From positions 1 to 6,700 of the forward strand of contig CAMPGU010000232.1 of assembly GCA_946885645.1 (NCBI GenBank): a DNA stretch of 6,700 bases, written 5' to 3'. The position numbers were made by a program, and so were the translations under genes. Each line of letters starts with the position of its first letter. Position 1 is the stretch's first letter. The notes beneath the pieces are model-generated. The model was given only the letters and a program-made list of their open reading frames with translations, searched no databases and was not told the DNA's origin. This document shows, one piece after another, positions 5,663-6,700 of the stretch. Origin of the DNA: an uncultured Haloferula sp. Lineage in GTDB: Bacteria > Verrucomicrobiota > Verrucomicrobiae > Verrucomicrobiales > Akkermansiaceae.

Positions 5663-6700
5663 TCAACGCTTGGCCGCGGCAATTCCCAGCGCCTCCCGCA
5701 CCAGCCGCCGCGAATCCACCCACGCGGGATCGGATTCTTCCCCGGCTGCGGCGAGGATTGCCACCAGCCTCGAATCGTCGATCCCCTCCCCGCGCAGCCA
5801 CATCCCGAAGGCGGCGACCAGGGCCGCCTGCTTGAGGGCCGGGTCCCGCGATTCGACCGCCGGGAAACGCTTGCTGCGCCCTTCCGAACTTACCACCAGA
5901 TCGCCCGCATCGCCGGAGGCTGAAGCCAGCTCGATCAGGACCAAGGTGCGGCGTCCCGGCGGAAGCAAGGCGGTCGCCTGACCCTCGGGCCCGGTGGAGG
6001 CGAGCACGCGCACCCCTCCCGCGCGGGATTCCAAGGCGGGGCTGAAAGACCACGCCACCGGCTTCGGCGCGTCGGTCTCGTTCGCGATCTGCACGCCGAC
6101 CAAGCGTCCCGGTCCGGACCACAGGGAGGTCATGGAAACGCAGGCCACGCGGAGCCCCGCGAATTCACGGGTTTCCTCCGCCGCCGGGAGCGGGAAGGCA
6201 TTCGCCAGCTCCTCGATCCGCACGGCGTCCTTCGGCGGCAGCTCGTTCTTGCCGCGGATCCAGCCGCGCACCCGCTCATAGCTCGCTTGTCCCACCAGGA
6301 CCGGCAGCTCGATCTCCGCCGCCTCTCGAAGCGGCGCAAGCGGGGTGGTCGCAGGCAGCCCGGAAGCTTCCGCCAGGGACCGATCGGCGAGCTCGCGGGA
6401 CTGCGAATCCAGGAGCTCCTCCGGCGGACGGGGCTGCAGATGTCCCTTCTGGACCGCGCGCCCGGCCTCCTTCGGCGGCAAAATCCGCGGCCCCCGCAAG
6501 GGCTGCGGCGCAGGATCCCCGCTCTTTTCGGGACCCGAAATTTCGGCGACAGGCGAGGAATCCCTCGTTTCCAAGCGGGAGGCGATAAAGACTCCCGCCG
6601 CTAGCACCGCGGCTGCACCGATCAGGGCAGGCCAGATCCGCTGCCGTTTCCCGGTCCCGGGGAAATCCACGATCTTCCCCGCCCGGCCCGCCTCCAGCAC
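5663..6700 (-). CDS. Membrane protein resembling YfbK but lacking the von Willebrand A domain; 5' end cut
   Basis: 346 codons including the stop are present and the frame is open to the right edge; the first codon in the window is GTG, but family layout suggests that more N-terminal sequence lies beyond. Numbering from the edge: a membrane helix at 23-40 (WPALIGAAAVLAAGVFIAS) after a basic stretch, a long proline-rich linker (about 50-130), then SYERVRGWIRGK and ELPPKDAVRIEELANAFP (140-170), which closely follow the VWA N-terminal segment of YfbK proteins (SYxxVRxxLxxGxLPPxDAVRxEExxNxF). The C-terminal third (about 200-343) recalls the YfbK C-terminal domain (DUF3520): LLPPGRRTLVLIEL (245-258), then ALVAAFGMWLRG (293-304) and a closing helix with DPAWVDSRRLVREAL. 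The roughly 180-residue VWA domain and its DxSxS metal site, expected between these, are absent. The deaminase gene follows after 32 nt. Function unknown. Confidence 0.7.
   Translation of the reverse strand: MLEAGRAGKIVDFPGTGKRQRIWPALIGAAAVLAAGVFIASRLETRDSSPVAEISGPEKSGDPAPQPLRGPRILPPKEAGRAVQKGHLQPRPPEELLDSQSRELADRSLAEASGLPATTPLAPLREAAEIELPVLVGQASYERVRGWIRGKNELPPKDAVRIEELANAFPLPAAEETREFAGLRVACVSMTSLWSGPGRLVGVQIANETDAPKPVAWSFSPALESRAGGVRVLASTGPEGQATALLPPGRRTLVLIELASASGDAGDLVVSSEGRSKRFPAVESRDPALKQAALVAAFGMWLRGEGIDDSRLVAILAAAGEESDPAWVDSRRLVREALGIAAAKR

Noticed and set aside
5663..6122. Upstream extension of the deaminase frame to 6122
   Set aside because: This part overlaps the YfbK-like gene in another frame and its translation is low-complexity Gly/Arg; the deaminase fold starts near 5630.

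Overview
The window is GC-rich and gene-dense. It holds eight coding regions, with the two edge genes cut by the window ends. The gene set suggests a Verrucomicrobiota member, perhaps close to Luteolibacter: a PAS-AraC regulator joined to nadD, YfbK-like protein remnants, TPM-domain proteins, and little Shine-Dalgarno signal before many starts. This placement rests on recollection of similar proteins, not on a search, and is moderate at best.

Left block (1-2566, all minus strand). Reading leftwards from about 2606, one apparent operon encodes four proteins. They are a small cytoplasmic zinc-ribbon protein with a TPM-like domain, a membrane-anchored protein with a second TPM-like region, a TPMT-type SAM-dependent methyltransferase, and the start of an exported trypsin-like (HtrA/S1C-type) serine protease. 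The joints are tight: a 4-nt GTGA overlap, a 4-nt gap, and a 20-nt offset measured between stop and next start. A good sigma70-like promoter (TTGACG, 17 nt, TAGGAT) lies just before the first gene and would give a nearly leaderless mRNA. TPM proteins elsewhere act beside membrane-protein repair proteases, so a role in envelope quality control is a reasonable but unproven reading.

Middle (2567-3028). This is a lower-GC spacer with a possible small two-helix membrane protein on the plus strand. Its frame continues past a single TGA for 15 more codons in a way that looks like the missing C-terminal end of the protein.

Right-centre (3029-5180, plus strand). A PAS-AraC transcription regulator overlaps nadD (nicotinate-nucleotide adenylyltransferase, NAD synthesis) by an ATGA joint. 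After 56 nt comes an exported TPR protein.

Right block (5190-6700, minus strand, convergent to the TPR gene). A deoxycytidylate-deaminase-family zinc enzyme lies downstream of a membrane-anchored protein. That protein keeps motifs like the segments flanking the von Willebrand A domain in YfbK proteins, but the VWA domain itself appears to be missing. Its N-terminus probably lies beyond the window. No rRNA, tRNA, CRISPR array, insertion sequence or phage gene was seen.
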